From: an uncultured Pseudomonadota bacterium
GTDB taxonomy: Bacteria > Pseudomonadota > Gammaproteobacteria > Burkholderiales > Casimicrobiaceae
Length of the DNA: 34,073 bases
Assembly: GCA_937958295.1 (NCBI GenBank)
Contig: CALFEY010000031.1
Location: forward strand, 1-34,073
Direction of reading: 5' to 3'
The notes beneath the pieces are model-generated. The model had not been told where the DNA came from. It saw only the letters and a list, made by a program, of their open reading frames with translations, and ran no database searches. Below, piece after piece: positions 1-7,800 of this stretch. A program made the translations under genes and the position numbers. The stretch's first letter is position 1, and every line of letters starts with the position of its first letter.

Positions 1-333
1 GTCCTCGTCGATCTCCACCGGCAGCACGAAGCTGCGATACATGGAGCCGTAGTAACGCTCGCTGCGCAGGACGCGCTCGCCTTCCTTCTGCTCGGTGTCG
101 CGCTTCACTTCGGCGGCGATGGTGACCTGGTTGCCTTCGATCGTGACCTGGATCTCGTCCTTGGCCACGCCCGGGACTTCGGCGCGCACGACGAACGCAT
201 CGGGCTTCTCGATCACGTCCACCTTGATGGGCGCGGCGGATTCGCGCGACTCGCGCACCGGGCGAAAGAAGCTGCGCACGATGTCGTCGAAGCCGGCGTC
301 GGCGAACGGGCCGTAAACTTGCAGTGCAGTCAT
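1..333 (-). CDS. Hsp20/alpha-crystallin small heat shock protein (C-terminus beyond window)
   Basis: ATP-independent holdase chaperone that binds unfolding proteins in the cytoplasm. The 111 visible codons start MTALQVYGPF. A short N-terminal arm (FDDIVRSFFRPV) is followed by the alpha-crystallin domain from about residue 35, with the typical stretch KVDVIEKPDAFVVRAEVPGV and then VTIEGNQVTI. The gene runs off the left edge before the domain ends, so the GxL motif and the I-x-I tail are not visible. The start ATG at 333 is preceded by a GAGGA ribosome site (GACGAGGACATC then ATG). A sigma-32-like promoter lies about 80-107 bases upstream, which fits heat induction. Family is secure; which Hsp20 paralogue it is cannot be told. 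Confidence 0.93.
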   Translation of the reverse strand, partial: MTALQVYGPFADAGFDDIVRSFFRPVRESRESAAPIKVDVIEKPDAFVVRAEVPGVAKDEIQVTIEGNQVTIAAEVKRDTEQKEGERVLRSERYYGSMYRSFVLPVEIDED

Positions 334-412
334 GATGTCCTCGTCAATTCGATAGTGGGGTAAGCGCGGGGCCAGTGGCGCCCGTTGGCGGCCGGTCCCG
401 TCGGTAACGCGA

Positions 413-440
413 ATCTAGGGCCGGCCGCAGGCCTTTCAAG
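413..440 (-). promoter_or_regulatory. Putative sigma-32 heat-shock promoter of the hsp20 gene
   Basis: Read on the minus strand, CTTGAAA (434-440) is followed after 13 bases by CCCTAGAT (413-420). The known sigma-32 pattern is CTTGAAA, 11-16 bases, then CCCCAT-T, so the -35 is perfect and the -10 partial. The expected transcript would have a leader of about 70 bases. I saw no FourU or ROSE-type thermometer in that leader. The rest of 334-619 holds nothing I can assign. Confidence 0.6.
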
Positions 441-619
441 CCCCCGGCGCCGCGCCGGACCGGCGGCGCCTGTCGGCTTGCGCGGCATCAAGTCGGGCGC
501 GGGAATAAAGCGCGGCCCGCGCCGGCCGGTGCGAGAATGAGTGCTCCGCGCGGCGCGGGCGGCACTTCAAGACGCCCGCCTCTTCCAGCCAACGCGTGGA
601 GCACCTACGAGGAGACGCC

Positions 620-1018
620 ATGACGGCACGATTGACGGACGCCGAGCGCAACGGGCTCGCAAAGGCACTGCGCGCACGGCGCAAGACGTTGGGCGCGGAG
701 ATCGCGGCCAAGCTGCAGACGCAGGACAACCCGGCGCTCCTCGGGTTGCGCAATCGCATGGAGGAGACCGACGACTGGGCGGTCGCCGACCTGGAGACCG
801 CCCTCGATGTGGCCGAGGTCTCGCGCGACGCCGGGGAGCTGCGCGACGTGGAAGGCGCGCTCACGCGCATGGCCGACGGCAGCTACGGCGATTGCGTGGA
901 CTGCGGCAAGGTCATTCCCTACGCGCGGCTCGAGGCCAATCCGTCCGCGGCGCGATGCATCGCCTGCCAGGAGCGCGTTGAGGCGGCCCAGCGGCGGGGC
1001 CCGCCGGCAAGCTTGTAA
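620..1018 (+). CDS. TraR/DksA family C4 zinc-finger protein
   Basis: A 132-residue DksA-like protein. Family members bind in the RNA polymerase secondary channel and modulate initiation, often with ppGpp. The N-terminal half (about 5-90) is charged and helical, as expected for the coiled coil, with an acidic patch (E48-E49, D51-D52, D57) where DksA carries its tip. The C-terminal zinc finger has C92-x2-C95 and C113-x2-C116. I chose ATG 620 because GAGGAG (609-614) sits just upstream; an in-frame ATG at 596 lacks such a site. The aldo/keto reductase starts 10 bases downstream. It is shorter than classical DksA (about 150 residues), so it may be a paralogue rather than DksA itself. Confidence 0.88.
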   Translation: MTARLTDAERNGLAKALRARRKTLGAEIAAKLQTQDNPALLGLRNRMEETDDWAVADLETALDVAEVSRDAGELRDVEGALTRMADGSYGDCVDCGKVIPYARLEANPSAARCIACQERVEAAQRRGPPASL

Positions 1019-1028
1019 GGACGCGCGC

Positions 1029-1988
1029 ATGCAATATCGTCGTCTGGGACGCTCCGGCCTCAAGGTCAGCGCCCTCTCCTTCGGCTCCTGGGTGACCTAC
1101 GGCAACCAGGTGGGCGTGGACGCCGCACTCGAGTGCATGACGGCCGCGCGGGAAGCGGGCGTGAATTTCTTCGACAACGCCGAGGTGTACGCCAAGGGCG
1201 AGTCGGAGCGCATCATGGGCGAGGCACTGCGCCGCGCCGGCTGGCGCCGCGGGTCCTACCTCGTCTCCACCAAGCTCTTCTGGGGCCTGCACGACGGCCC
1301 CAACGAGAAGGGCACGCTCAACCGCAAGTACCTGCGCGAGGGCATCGACGGCTCGCTCGCGCGGCTCGGCCTCGACTACGTCGATCTCGTGTTCTGCCAT
1401 CGCGCGGATCCCGATACACCCCTCGAGGAGACGGTGTGGGCGATGTCCGACATGGTGAGCGCGGGCAAGGCGTTGTACTGGGGCACGTCGGAGTGGACGG
1501 CCGCCGAGATCGCCGCCGCCTGGCACATCGCCGACAAGCATCACCTGCACAAGCCGGTGATGGAGCAGCCGCAGTACAACCTCTTCCATCGCGAGCGCGT
1601 GGAGAAGGAGTACGCGCGCCTGTACGCCGACATCGGCCTCGGCACCACGATCTGGAGTCCGCTCGCGTCCGGATTGCTCACGGGCAAATACAACGACGGC
1701 ATCCCGGCCGATTCGCGCGCTGCGCTCAAGGGCTACGAGTGGGTGGGCGAGCGCGCGCGCGACGCCGCCAAGATCGCCAAGGTGCGCAAGCTCGCGCCGA
1801 TCGCCGAGGAGCTCGGTTGCAGCCTCGCCCAGCTGGCGCTCGCCTGGTGCCTCGCCAATCCCAACGTGTCTACGGTGATCACCGGAGCGAGCCGGCCCGC
1901 GCAGGTGCGGGAGAACATGGGCGCGCTGGCGGTGCTCGACAAGCTCGATGCCGCGACGCTCGCGCGCATCGACGAGGCAGTGGCCTGA
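1029..1988 (+). CDS. Aldo/keto reductase (Kv-beta/YghZ-like)
   Basis: NAD(P)H-dependent oxidoreductase of 319 residues with a TIM-barrel fold. The catalytic tetrad is visible: D49 and Y54 (NFFDNAEVYA), K82 (VSTKLFWG) and H124 (VFCHRADP). The segments RRLGRSGLKVSALSFGSW at the start and WSPLASGLLTGKY and VITGASRPAQV near the end resemble the potassium-channel beta-subunit/YghZ branch. This branch reduces small aldehydes and ketones; the true substrate cannot be read from sequence. AAGGA (1017-1021), overlapping the stop of the DksA-like gene, supports ATG 1029 and suggests the two are co-transcribed. Confidence 0.93.
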   Translation: MQYRRLGRSGLKVSALSFGSWVTYGNQVGVDAALECMTAAREAGVNFFDNAEVYAKGESERIMGEALRRAGWRRGSYLVSTKLFWGLHDGPNEKGTLNRKYLREGIDGSLARLGLDYVDLVFCHRADPDTPLEETVWAMSDMVSAGKALYWGTSEWTAAEIAAAWHIADKHHLHKPVMEQPQYNLFHRERVEKEYARLYADIGLGTTIWSPLASGLLTGKYNDGIPADSRAALKGYEWVGERARDAAKIAKVRKLAPIAEELGCSLAQLALAWCLANPNVSTVITGASRPAQVRENMGALAVLDKLDAATLARIDEAVA

Positions 1989-2038
1989 TCCGCCGCTGTC
2001 CAGCAGCCCGCGCGCCGCGATGGCATGATGCAGGTTCC

Positions 2039-3082
2039 ATGAACCCCCTGGCGAGCTACGAGGAAGAGCAGCGCTCGGCGTATCTGTACCACGCGTGCGC
2101 GCGCGCCGAAGCCGGCACCATCCGGGCCGAGCTCTTCTCGCGCCTGGCGGGAGAAGCGCAGGCGCAGGCCGCCATCTGGCGCGCCAAGATCACCTCGCGG
2201 GGCCTGCCCTCGCCGCCGCCGTTCGTGCCGGACCTGCGCACCCGCCTCGTCACTCGCCTCGTCGGGGCGCTCGGCCCGCGACGCATGCGCACGGTGCTTG
2301 CCGCCATGAAGGTGCGCGGTATGGCGGTATACACCACCGCCGCGCTCGATCCGCCGGGACACCTGCGGCCCACGCAGGGCAGCGGACCCGAGCACCGGCA
2401 CCGCTCGCTCACGAGCGGCGGGAACCTGCGCGCGGCCGTTTTCGGGGTGAACGACGGCCTCGTCTCCAATGCCGGCCTGATCCTCGGCGTGGCGGGCGCC
2501 GGCAGCGATGCCAAGCTCGTGCTTGTGTCGGGCATCGCGGGGCTCGCCGCCGGAGCGTTTGCCATGGCCGCCGGGGAATACGTCTCGGTGCGCTCGCAGC
2601 GCGAGCTCTTCGAGCACCAGATCGGCCTCGAGCGCGACGAGCTCGCGCTGTACCCCGAAGCCGAGGCTCAGGAGCTCGCGCTGATCTATGCCGCCAAGGG
2701 GCTGCCGCAGCGCGAGGCCACGCGTCTGGCGAAGCAGATCGTCGCCGATCCGGAGCACGCGCTCGATACGCTCGCGCGCGAGGAGCTCGGGTTGAACCCG
2801 GGTGAGCTCGGATCGCCCGCGGCGGCGGCAGCGAGTTCGTTCCTGGCCTTTGCCGGGGGTGCGGCGGTGCCCCTCCTGCCCTTCGTAGTGGCGCCGGGCA
2901 CCCTCGCACTGCCCGTATCCATCGCCCTCACGGCCGTCGCCCTGTTCGCCATCGGCGCAGCGCTGTCGCTGTTCACCGGACGTCACGCACTGTGGTCGGG
3001 ATTGCGCATGCTCGCCATCGGTGCCGCTGCCGGCGCGGTCACGTTCGGCATTGGGCACCTGTTCGGTGTCGCGCTCGGCTGA
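2039..3082 (+). CDS. Ferritin-like/VIT iron transporter (MbfA/CCC1 type)
   Basis: A 347-residue membrane protein joining an N-terminal rubrerythrin/ferritin-like domain (about 1-115) to a VIT1/CCC1 domain (about 125-347). Related proteins (MbfA) export iron or manganese and protect against iron and peroxide. The VIT part has the signature AAVFGVNDGLVSNAGLILGV, then MAAGEYVSVRSQRELFE and the acidic cytoplasmic metal-binding helices, then about three hydrophobic helices to the end. In the N-terminal domain the usual ExxH of the second helix seems replaced (LAGEAQAQAAIW, with A40 and Q43 at those positions), so its di-metal site may be degenerate. ATG 2039 has only a weak AGG upstream. No iron-responsive box was recognised. 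Confidence 0.88.
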   Translation: MNPLASYEEEQRSAYLYHACARAEAGTIRAELFSRLAGEAQAQAAIWRAKITSRGLPSPPPFVPDLRTRLVTRLVGALGPRRMRTVLAAMKVRGMAVYTTAALDPPGHLRPTQGSGPEHRHRSLTSGGNLRAAVFGVNDGLVSNAGLILGVAGAGSDAKLVLVSGIAGLAAGAFAMAAGEYVSVRSQRELFEHQIGLERDELALYPEAEAQELALIYAAKGLPQREATRLAKQIVADPEHALDTLAREELGLNPGELGSPAAAAASSFLAFAGGAAVPLLPFVVAPGTLALPVSIALTAVALFAIGAALSLFTGRHALWSGLRMLAIGAAAGAVTFGIGHLFGVALG

Positions 3083-3188
3083 GCGGCGCGCTCCGGCGCG
3101 CCGGCACGCGCCGCCGTCGCTGCGGCCCTCCGACGCGCCTTCCAAGGGGGATCGACGCGCTGCGGGGGCGCGCAGCCGCGCGCCCGAC

Positions 3189-4391
3189 GTGCTGGCCGCG
3201 CCCGGCACGCCCGCGGTGGTCCTGAAGCCGGGCCGCGAGCGCTCGCTGGTGCTCCGCCACCCGTGGATCTTCTCCGGCGCGGTCGAGCGCATCGACCACC
3301 CGCCCGCCTCGGGCGGCACGGTGGCCGTGACCGATGCCGAAGGATACGTGCTCGCCTCCGCGGCCTACTCCCCCGCGTCACAGATCCGCGCGCGCGTGTG
3401 GAGCTTCGACGCCGCCGTCTCGATCGACGCCGCGTTCTTCGAACGTGCCGTCGCGCGTGCCGCCGACGCCCGGGCGCCCCTCCTTGATGCGCAACACACC
3501 GCCGCGCGGCTGGTGCACGGCGAATCCGACGGCCTTCCCGGCGTGGTTGCAGACCGCTACGGCGAGGTGGTGGTGCTCCAGCTCCTGTCCGCGGGGGCCG
3601 AGGCATGGCGCGACGTGCTCGTGCGCGCCTTCGCCGCCCTGCCGGGCGTGACTTGCGTGGTGGAGCGCTCCGATGCCGACGTGCGCACGCTCGAGGGTCT
3701 GCCGCCGCGCACCGTCGTGGCAAGCGGCCGCTTGCCGGCGCCGCTCACCATCCTGGAGGACGGCCTGCGTTATGAAGTGGATCCCGTGCACGGCCAGAAG
3801 ACGGGCTTCTATCTCGACCAGCGCGACAACCGGGCGCTCGTCGGGACGCTCGCCGCAGGTCGACGCGTGCTCAATGCGTTCTGCTACACCGGTGGATTCA
3901 CCCTCGCCGCGCTGGCAGGCGGTGCCCGCGAAGTGCTATCCATCGACAGCTCCGCGGAGGCAATCGCGCAGGCCGGCGCGAACCTGCGCCACAACCCGGC
4001 GCTTGAACCCGCGCGCGCGACGTGGGTGGCCGCGGACGCCTTCACCGATCTGCGCCGGCTACGCAACGAGGCCGCCACTTTCGACCTCGTAATCCTCGAC
4101 CCGCCCAAGTTCGCGCCCACGGCCGCGCATGCCCAGGGCGCCGCGCGCGCATACAAGGACATCAACCTGCTGGCCTTCAAGATGCTGGCGCCGGGGGGGC
4201 TGCTCGCCACGTTCTCGTGCTCGGGGGGCGTGTCTGCGGACCTCTTCCAGAAGATCGTGGCCGGCGCGGCCCTCGATGCGGGGTGCGACGCGCAGATCGT
4301 GCGGCGGCTGGGACCGTCGGCCGACCATCCGGTGGCGCTCGCCTTTCCCGAAGGCGACTACCTCAAGGGACTCCTCGTCCGGAAGCCGTGA
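3189..4391 (+). CDS. rlmI: Class I SAM-dependent rRNA methyltransferase (RlmI-like, 23S rRNA m5C)
   Basis: RlmI methylates C1962 of 23S rRNA. This 400-residue protein (E. coli RlmI is 396) starts with a PUA domain (VVLKPGRERSLVLRHPWIFSGAV, residues 10-32). A central connector follows (HGESDGLPGVVADRYGE), then the Rossmann methyltransferase with LNAFCYTGGFTLAALAGGA (SAM loop), DLVILDPPKF and the TFSCSGGV cysteine motif. GTG 3189 is chosen because it puts the PUA start about where it lies in relatives; no good ribosome site precedes it. An in-frame ATG at 3021 would add 56 low-complexity residues and overlap mbfA, so I reject it. Substrate is by family similarity. Confidence 0.9.
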   Translation: MLAAPGTPAVVLKPGRERSLVLRHPWIFSGAVERIDHPPASGGTVAVTDAEGYVLASAAYSPASQIRARVWSFDAAVSIDAAFFERAVARAADARAPLLDAQHTAARLVHGESDGLPGVVADRYGEVVVLQLLSAGAEAWRDVLVRAFAALPGVTCVVERSDADVRTLEGLPPRTVVASGRLPAPLTILEDGLRYEVDPVHGQKTGFYLDQRDNRALVGTLAAGRRVLNAFCYTGGFTLAALAGGAREVLSIDSSAEAIAQAGANLRHNPALEPARATWVAADAFTDLRRLRNEAATFDLVILDPPKFAPTAAHAQGAARAYKDINLLAFKMLAPGGLLATFSCSGGVSADLFQKIVAGAALDAGCDAQIVRRLGPSADHPVALAFPEGDYLKGLLVRKP

Positions 4392-4431
4392 TCGTCGGCG
4401 ACCGCCGGCCGCAGCATCGCCGGGCGGCAGG

Positions 4432-4471
4432 CAAAAACAAGGCCGCGAAGAGGTTTCCCTCTTGCGGCCTT
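4432..4471 (-). terminator. Rho-independent terminator of the psiF-like gene
   Basis: A long hairpin: AAGGCCGCGAAGAGG (4439-4453), loop TTTC, CCTCTTGCGGCCTT (4458-4471), with one bulged G. Read on the minus strand it is followed by TTGTTTTTG, a good U-tract, so it ends the minus-strand gene at 4531-4836. On the plus strand no T-run follows, so it is unlikely to terminate rlmI efficiently. Confidence 0.85.
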
Positions 4472-4530
4472 GCCAGCCTCGGCCGGGTGGACAGGAGATC
4501 GCCCGGCCGTGTTCGCAAATCGGTAGATCG

Positions 4531-4836
4531 TCAGGCGGCCTTCATGCACTCGCTCTGGGCCTTGGAGCGCTCGTCACCCTTCAGGCCGGCGGTCTTCTTG
4601 TTGCACATCGAGATCTTGCTCTCGGGCTTGGCTTCGGCCACGGGCTTGCTCGACAAACAGGACTTCATGAACGCCTTGCGGTCGTCGCCCTTCTTGTCGC
4701 CCGCCTTGGTGTTGCAATCGCTCATCTTCTGGTTCTGCGCATTGGGCGCCTTGGCATCCGTCTTGGCGTCCGCCGCAAAGGCAGGCGCCGCACAGGCAAA
4801 GGCAAAGGCTGCGGCAACGACGAGAATCCGTTTCAT
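4531..4836 (-). CDS. Small secreted PsiF-repeat protein
   Basis: A 101-residue protein with a clear signal peptide (MKRILVVAAAFAFACAAPAFA, cleaved about residue 21-22). After a short Ala/Lys-rich linker come two copies of a PsiF repeat, MSDCNTKAGDKKGDDRKAFM and, further on, MCNKKTAGLKGDERSKAQ, each with two cysteines set for periplasmic disulphides. PsiF of E. coli is phosphate-starvation inducible and of unknown biochemical function; no Pho box was recognised here. The start at 4836 has a strong ribosome site (GGAGGGGAGCAG before ATG). A longer in-frame version from 5079 would lack the signal peptide and is rejected. It has its own terminator and is divergent from the DAHP synthase gene. Confidence 0.88.
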   Translation of the reverse strand: MKRILVVAAAFAFACAAPAFAADAKTDAKAPNAQNQKMSDCNTKAGDKKGDDRKAFMKSCLSSKPVAEAKPESKISMCNKKTAGLKGDERSKAQSECMKAA

Positions 4837-5090
4837 CTGCTCCCCTCCTCGAAAGTAGTACTGCGCTCGGGTCGTGACTGCCCGTATCCGCATACCGCGC
4901 GAGGCGGCACCAGGGCAGTCTACGGTAACGCCAACGCGGGAGGCAACCGTTTGGCCGACAGGAGATCCCCCAGTGTTGCAAGCACGCCATGCCGCAGCGC
5001 ACAAAGTGGGTCCGCCCCCGCGCCCGGTTGCCGGGGTTATGCGGTAATATCTTGTTTTGTAGTCTCTTTCGTCCCGCAAGGATTCCGACC

Positions 5091-6212
5091 GTGAGCACTT
5101 CCGCCGCCCCTCGCCTGCAGCCCGGCCAAGGCGCCCGTACGGGCAGCCGCCCGATCGACGATACCCGCATCACCGAAATCACCGAGCTCGCCCCGCCTTC
5201 GCACCTGCTACGCGAGTTTCCGTCCTCGGAGCGCCCGGCGGCCACCACCTACGAGGCGCGCCAAGCCATCCACCGCGTGCTCCACGGCGCCGACGACCGC
5301 CTGCTCGTGATCGTGGGCCCGTGCAGCATCCACGACTACGACGCCGCCATCGATTACGCCACGCGGCTCGCCGCGCTCAAGCGCGAGCTCGCCGACCGCC
5401 TCATCGTGGTGATGCGCGTGTATTTCGAGAAGCCGCGTACCACGGTCGGATGGAAGGGACTCATCAACGATCCCCGCCTGGATGACAGCTTCCGCATCAA
5501 CGAAGGCCTGCGCCTCGCGCGCCGCATCCTCCTCGAGATCAACGACCTCGAGCTCGCCGCCGGCACCGAGTACCTCGACATGATCACGCCGCAGTACATC
5601 GCGGACCTGATCGCCTGGGGGGCGATCGGCGCGCGCACCACGGAGAGCCAGGTCCACCGGCAGCTCGCGTCGGGCCTGTCATGCCCGGTGGGCTTCAAGA
5701 ACGGTACCAACGGCGACGTGCGGATCGCGGTCGACGCGATCAAGGCGGCCTCGGCGCCGCATCACTTCCTGTCCGTGACCAAGGGCGGCCACTCCGCCAT
5801 CGTGCACACCGCGGGCAACGAGGACTGCCACATCATCCTGCGCGGCGGCAAGGCCCCGAACTACGACGCCGCGAGCGTCGATGCGGTCTCCAAGGAGCTC
5901 GCCAACCACGGTCTCGCCGCGCGCGTGATGGTCGACTGCTCGCATGCGAACAGCCAGAAGCAGCACGAACGGCAGGTGAACGTCGCGCGCGACATCGCAG
6001 CGCAGGTGGCAAATGGCGAATCGCGCATCTTCGGCGTGATGGTCGAGAGCCATATCAATCCCGGTCGCCAGGACCTCGTCACCGGCCAGCCACTGCAATA
6101 CGGCGTGTCGATCACCGACGCCTGCATCGGCTGGGACGCCACCGTCGACGTGCTGCGCACGCTCGCCGAGGCGGTGGGACAACGCCGCGTCAAGCTCGCC
6201 GACGAGGCGTAG
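5091..6212 (+). CDS. 3-deoxy-7-phosphoheptulonate (DAHP) synthase, class I
   Basis: Catalyses PEP + erythrose 4-phosphate to DAHP, the first step of the shikimate pathway. At 373 residues it matches the AroF/G/H type I-alpha group. Family marks are VIVGPCSIHDYDAAIDYA, RVYFEKPRTTVGWKGLINDP, AIGARTTESQVHRQLASGLS, GFKNGTNGD, SVTKGGHSAIVHTAGN, DCSHANSQK, VMVESHINPGRQ and SITDACIGWD. The start is GTG 5091, supported by AAGGA at 5078-5082; an upstream in-frame ATG (4989) adds 34 residues not seen in the family. Feedback specificity (Phe, Tyr or Trp) cannot be read safely. It leads a plus-strand run of five genes. Confidence 0.95.
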   Translation: MSTSAAPRLQPGQGARTGSRPIDDTRITEITELAPPSHLLREFPSSERPAATTYEARQAIHRVLHGADDRLLVIVGPCSIHDYDAAIDYATRLAALKRELADRLIVVMRVYFEKPRTTVGWKGLINDPRLDDSFRINEGLRLARRILLEINDLELAAGTEYLDMITPQYIADLIAWGAIGARTTESQVHRQLASGLSCPVGFKNGTNGDVRIAVDAIKAASAPHHFLSVTKGGHSAIVHTAGNEDCHIILRGGKAPNYDAASVDAVSKELANHGLAARVMVDCSHANSQKQHERQVNVARDIAAQVANGESRIFGVMVESHINPGRQDLVTGQPLQYGVSITDACIGWDATVDVLRTLAEAVGQRRVKLADEA

Positions 6213-6237
6213 CGGCACGCGCGCCGCGGGCGGCATC

Positions 6238-7800
6238 GTGGCGACGGAGACCGAGCTCAAGCTGCGGATCGCGCCCGACGCCGTCGCGGCGCTCTCGCGT
6301 CATCCCGTCTTGCGCCCGCTCAAGCGCGGCCGCTCGCGCACGACGCAGCTCACCTCGACCTACTTCGATACGCCCAGCGACGCCCTCGCCCGTGCGCGCG
6401 TGGCCTTGCGCCTGCGCCGCGACGGGCGGCACTGGCTGCAGACCGTGAAGGGCCCCGCCGGCGAGGCGGCCGGCGGCCTCACCGCGCGCCCCGAGTTCGA
6501 GTGGCCGGTGGCCGGGGCCGACCTCGATCCCCTGCGCTTCGCCACCACGCCTTTCCGACGGACGCTCGCCAAGGCGGAGCGCGAAGGACTCGCCGCGCGC
6601 TTCACCACCGACATCCGGCGCACCACGATCCCGCTCGCCTTCCCCGACAGCACGATGGCGCACCTGTGCATCGACGTGGGCGAGGTCCGCACGGCCGACG
6701 GCGGACCCGTGCGTCGCGCGGCCGTGCACGAGATCGAGATCGAGCTGGAAGCCGGCGACCCGCGCCGGCTCTACGAGCTCGCCCACGCCCTGGCCGGGGA
6801 CCTTCCGCTCGCGGTGGAGCCCGCCTCCAAGGCCGAACGTGGCTATGCCCTGCGCAAGCCGCACGCCGCCGCGCCGCTGCGCGCCGTGGATGCCGAGCTC
6901 TCCCGCAAGGCCAGCGCCGGCGAGGCCTTCGCGGCAATCGTGGGCGCCTGCCTCGCGCAGGTCGAGGGCAATGCCAACGGCGTCACCGGCGACGGCGATC
7001 CGGAGTGGATCCACCAGATGCGCATCGGCGTGCGCCGCCTGCGCGCGTGCCTCTCGCTCGCGCGGCGCAGCCTGCCGCCGGAGCGGATCGAGCCGCTGCG
7101 TGTGGAGTGGCGCTGGCTCGCGCAGGCGCTGGGGCCTGCCCGCGACCTCGACGTGTTCGTCCTGGAGACGCTCCCCGCGTTCCGCGAGGCGGCCGAGCGC
7201 GGCGGGGGCAGTGCCGATCTCGCGCCCGCATTGTCGCGCCTGCACGCGCGCGCGGCGCAACAACGCAAGGAAGCGCGGGTGCAGGCGCGCGCAGCGGTCG
7301 CCTCGCCCCGCTTCATGCGTGCAATGCTGGCCACGGCAGCAGCGGCCGCGGCGCCCGATGTGGCCGGGACCAAGCGCGGCGGCCACGGCAAGCTCGCCCG
7401 CTCCGCGCGGGCCTTCGCGCGTCCGCTCCTTGCCAGGCGCCACGGCGCGCTCCTCGCCCTCGGTGCCAACCTTGCGCACGCCGCCCCCGAGGCCCGGCAT
7501 GCGGCAAGGCTCGCCGCCAAGAAGCTGCGTTACGCCGCGGAGTTCTTCGCCTCGCTCTACCCCGGCAAGCGCGCCCGCGCCTATCGCCGCTCGCTGGCTG
7601 CTCTGCAGGAAGAGCTCGGTGCGTGGAACGACGCCGCCGTGGCGGCGCGCCTCGCGGCGAGCCTCGCCGGAGCGCAGTCTCCTGCCGCCGCGGCCTTCGC
7701 GGGCTGGGCCGCGGCCCTCGGCGCGGAGCGTTCGGACGCGCTGCTGCGGGCCTGGGACGCGTTCGCGAGGGTTCGGCCATTCTGGGCGCGGTCGTCTTGA
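6238..7800 (+). CDS. CYTH-CHAD domain protein (inorganic triphosphatase-like)
   Basis: A 520-residue two-domain protein. CYTH (about 1-205) opens with the ExExK signature (ETELKL, E4, E6, K8) and continues with TYFDTP, ARVALRLRRDG, a basic strand TVKGPAGEAAGG and EIEIELEAGD, the charged lining of a triphosphate tunnel. CHAD (about 225-510) has the expected basic helices: HQMRIGVRRLRACLSL, PARDLDVF, AAKKLRYAAEFF and LGAWNDAAVAA. CYTH enzymes of this layout (E. coli YgiF) hydrolyse inorganic triphosphate, and CHAD binds polyphosphate. The likely GTG start at 6238 lies 25 bases after the DAHP synthase stop with no strong ribosome site. Its stop overlaps the next gene's start. Confidence 0.92.
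   Translation: MATETELKLRIAPDAVAALSRHPVLRPLKRGRSRTTQLTSTYFDTPSDALARARVALRLRRDGRHWLQTVKGPAGEAAGGLTARPEFEWPVAGADLDPLRFATTPFRRTLAKAEREGLAARFTTDIRRTTIPLAFPDSTMAHLCIDVGEVRTADGGPVRRAAVHEIEIELEAGDPRRLYELAHALAGDLPLAVEPASKAERGYALRKPHAAAPLRAVDAELSRKASAGEAFAAIVGACLAQVEGNANGVTGDGDPEWIHQMRIGVRRLRACLSLARRSLPPERIEPLRVEWRWLAQALGPARDLDVFVLETLPAFREAAERGGGSADLAPALSRLHARAAQQRKEARVQARAAVASPRFMRAMLATAAAAAAPDVAGTKRGGHGKLARSARAFARPLLARRHGALLALGANLAHAAPEARHAARLAAKKLRYAAEFFASLYPGKRARAYRRSLAALQEELGAWNDAAVAARLAASLAGAQSPAAAAFAGWAAALGAERSDALLRAWDAFARVRPFWARSS

Noticed and set aside
334..412. RNA thermometer in the hsp20 leader
   Set aside because: No U-rich anti-ribosome-site element of the ROSE or FourU kind could be seen by eye.
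2327..2332. Another GTATAC like that in the nicC operator
   Set aside because: A single 6-bp site inside the mbfA coding region without the partner arm; expected by chance.
4837..5079. N-terminal extension of the PsiF-like protein
   Set aside because: It would bury a clean signal peptide and ignore a very strong ribosome site before 4836; the extension has no similarity to the family.
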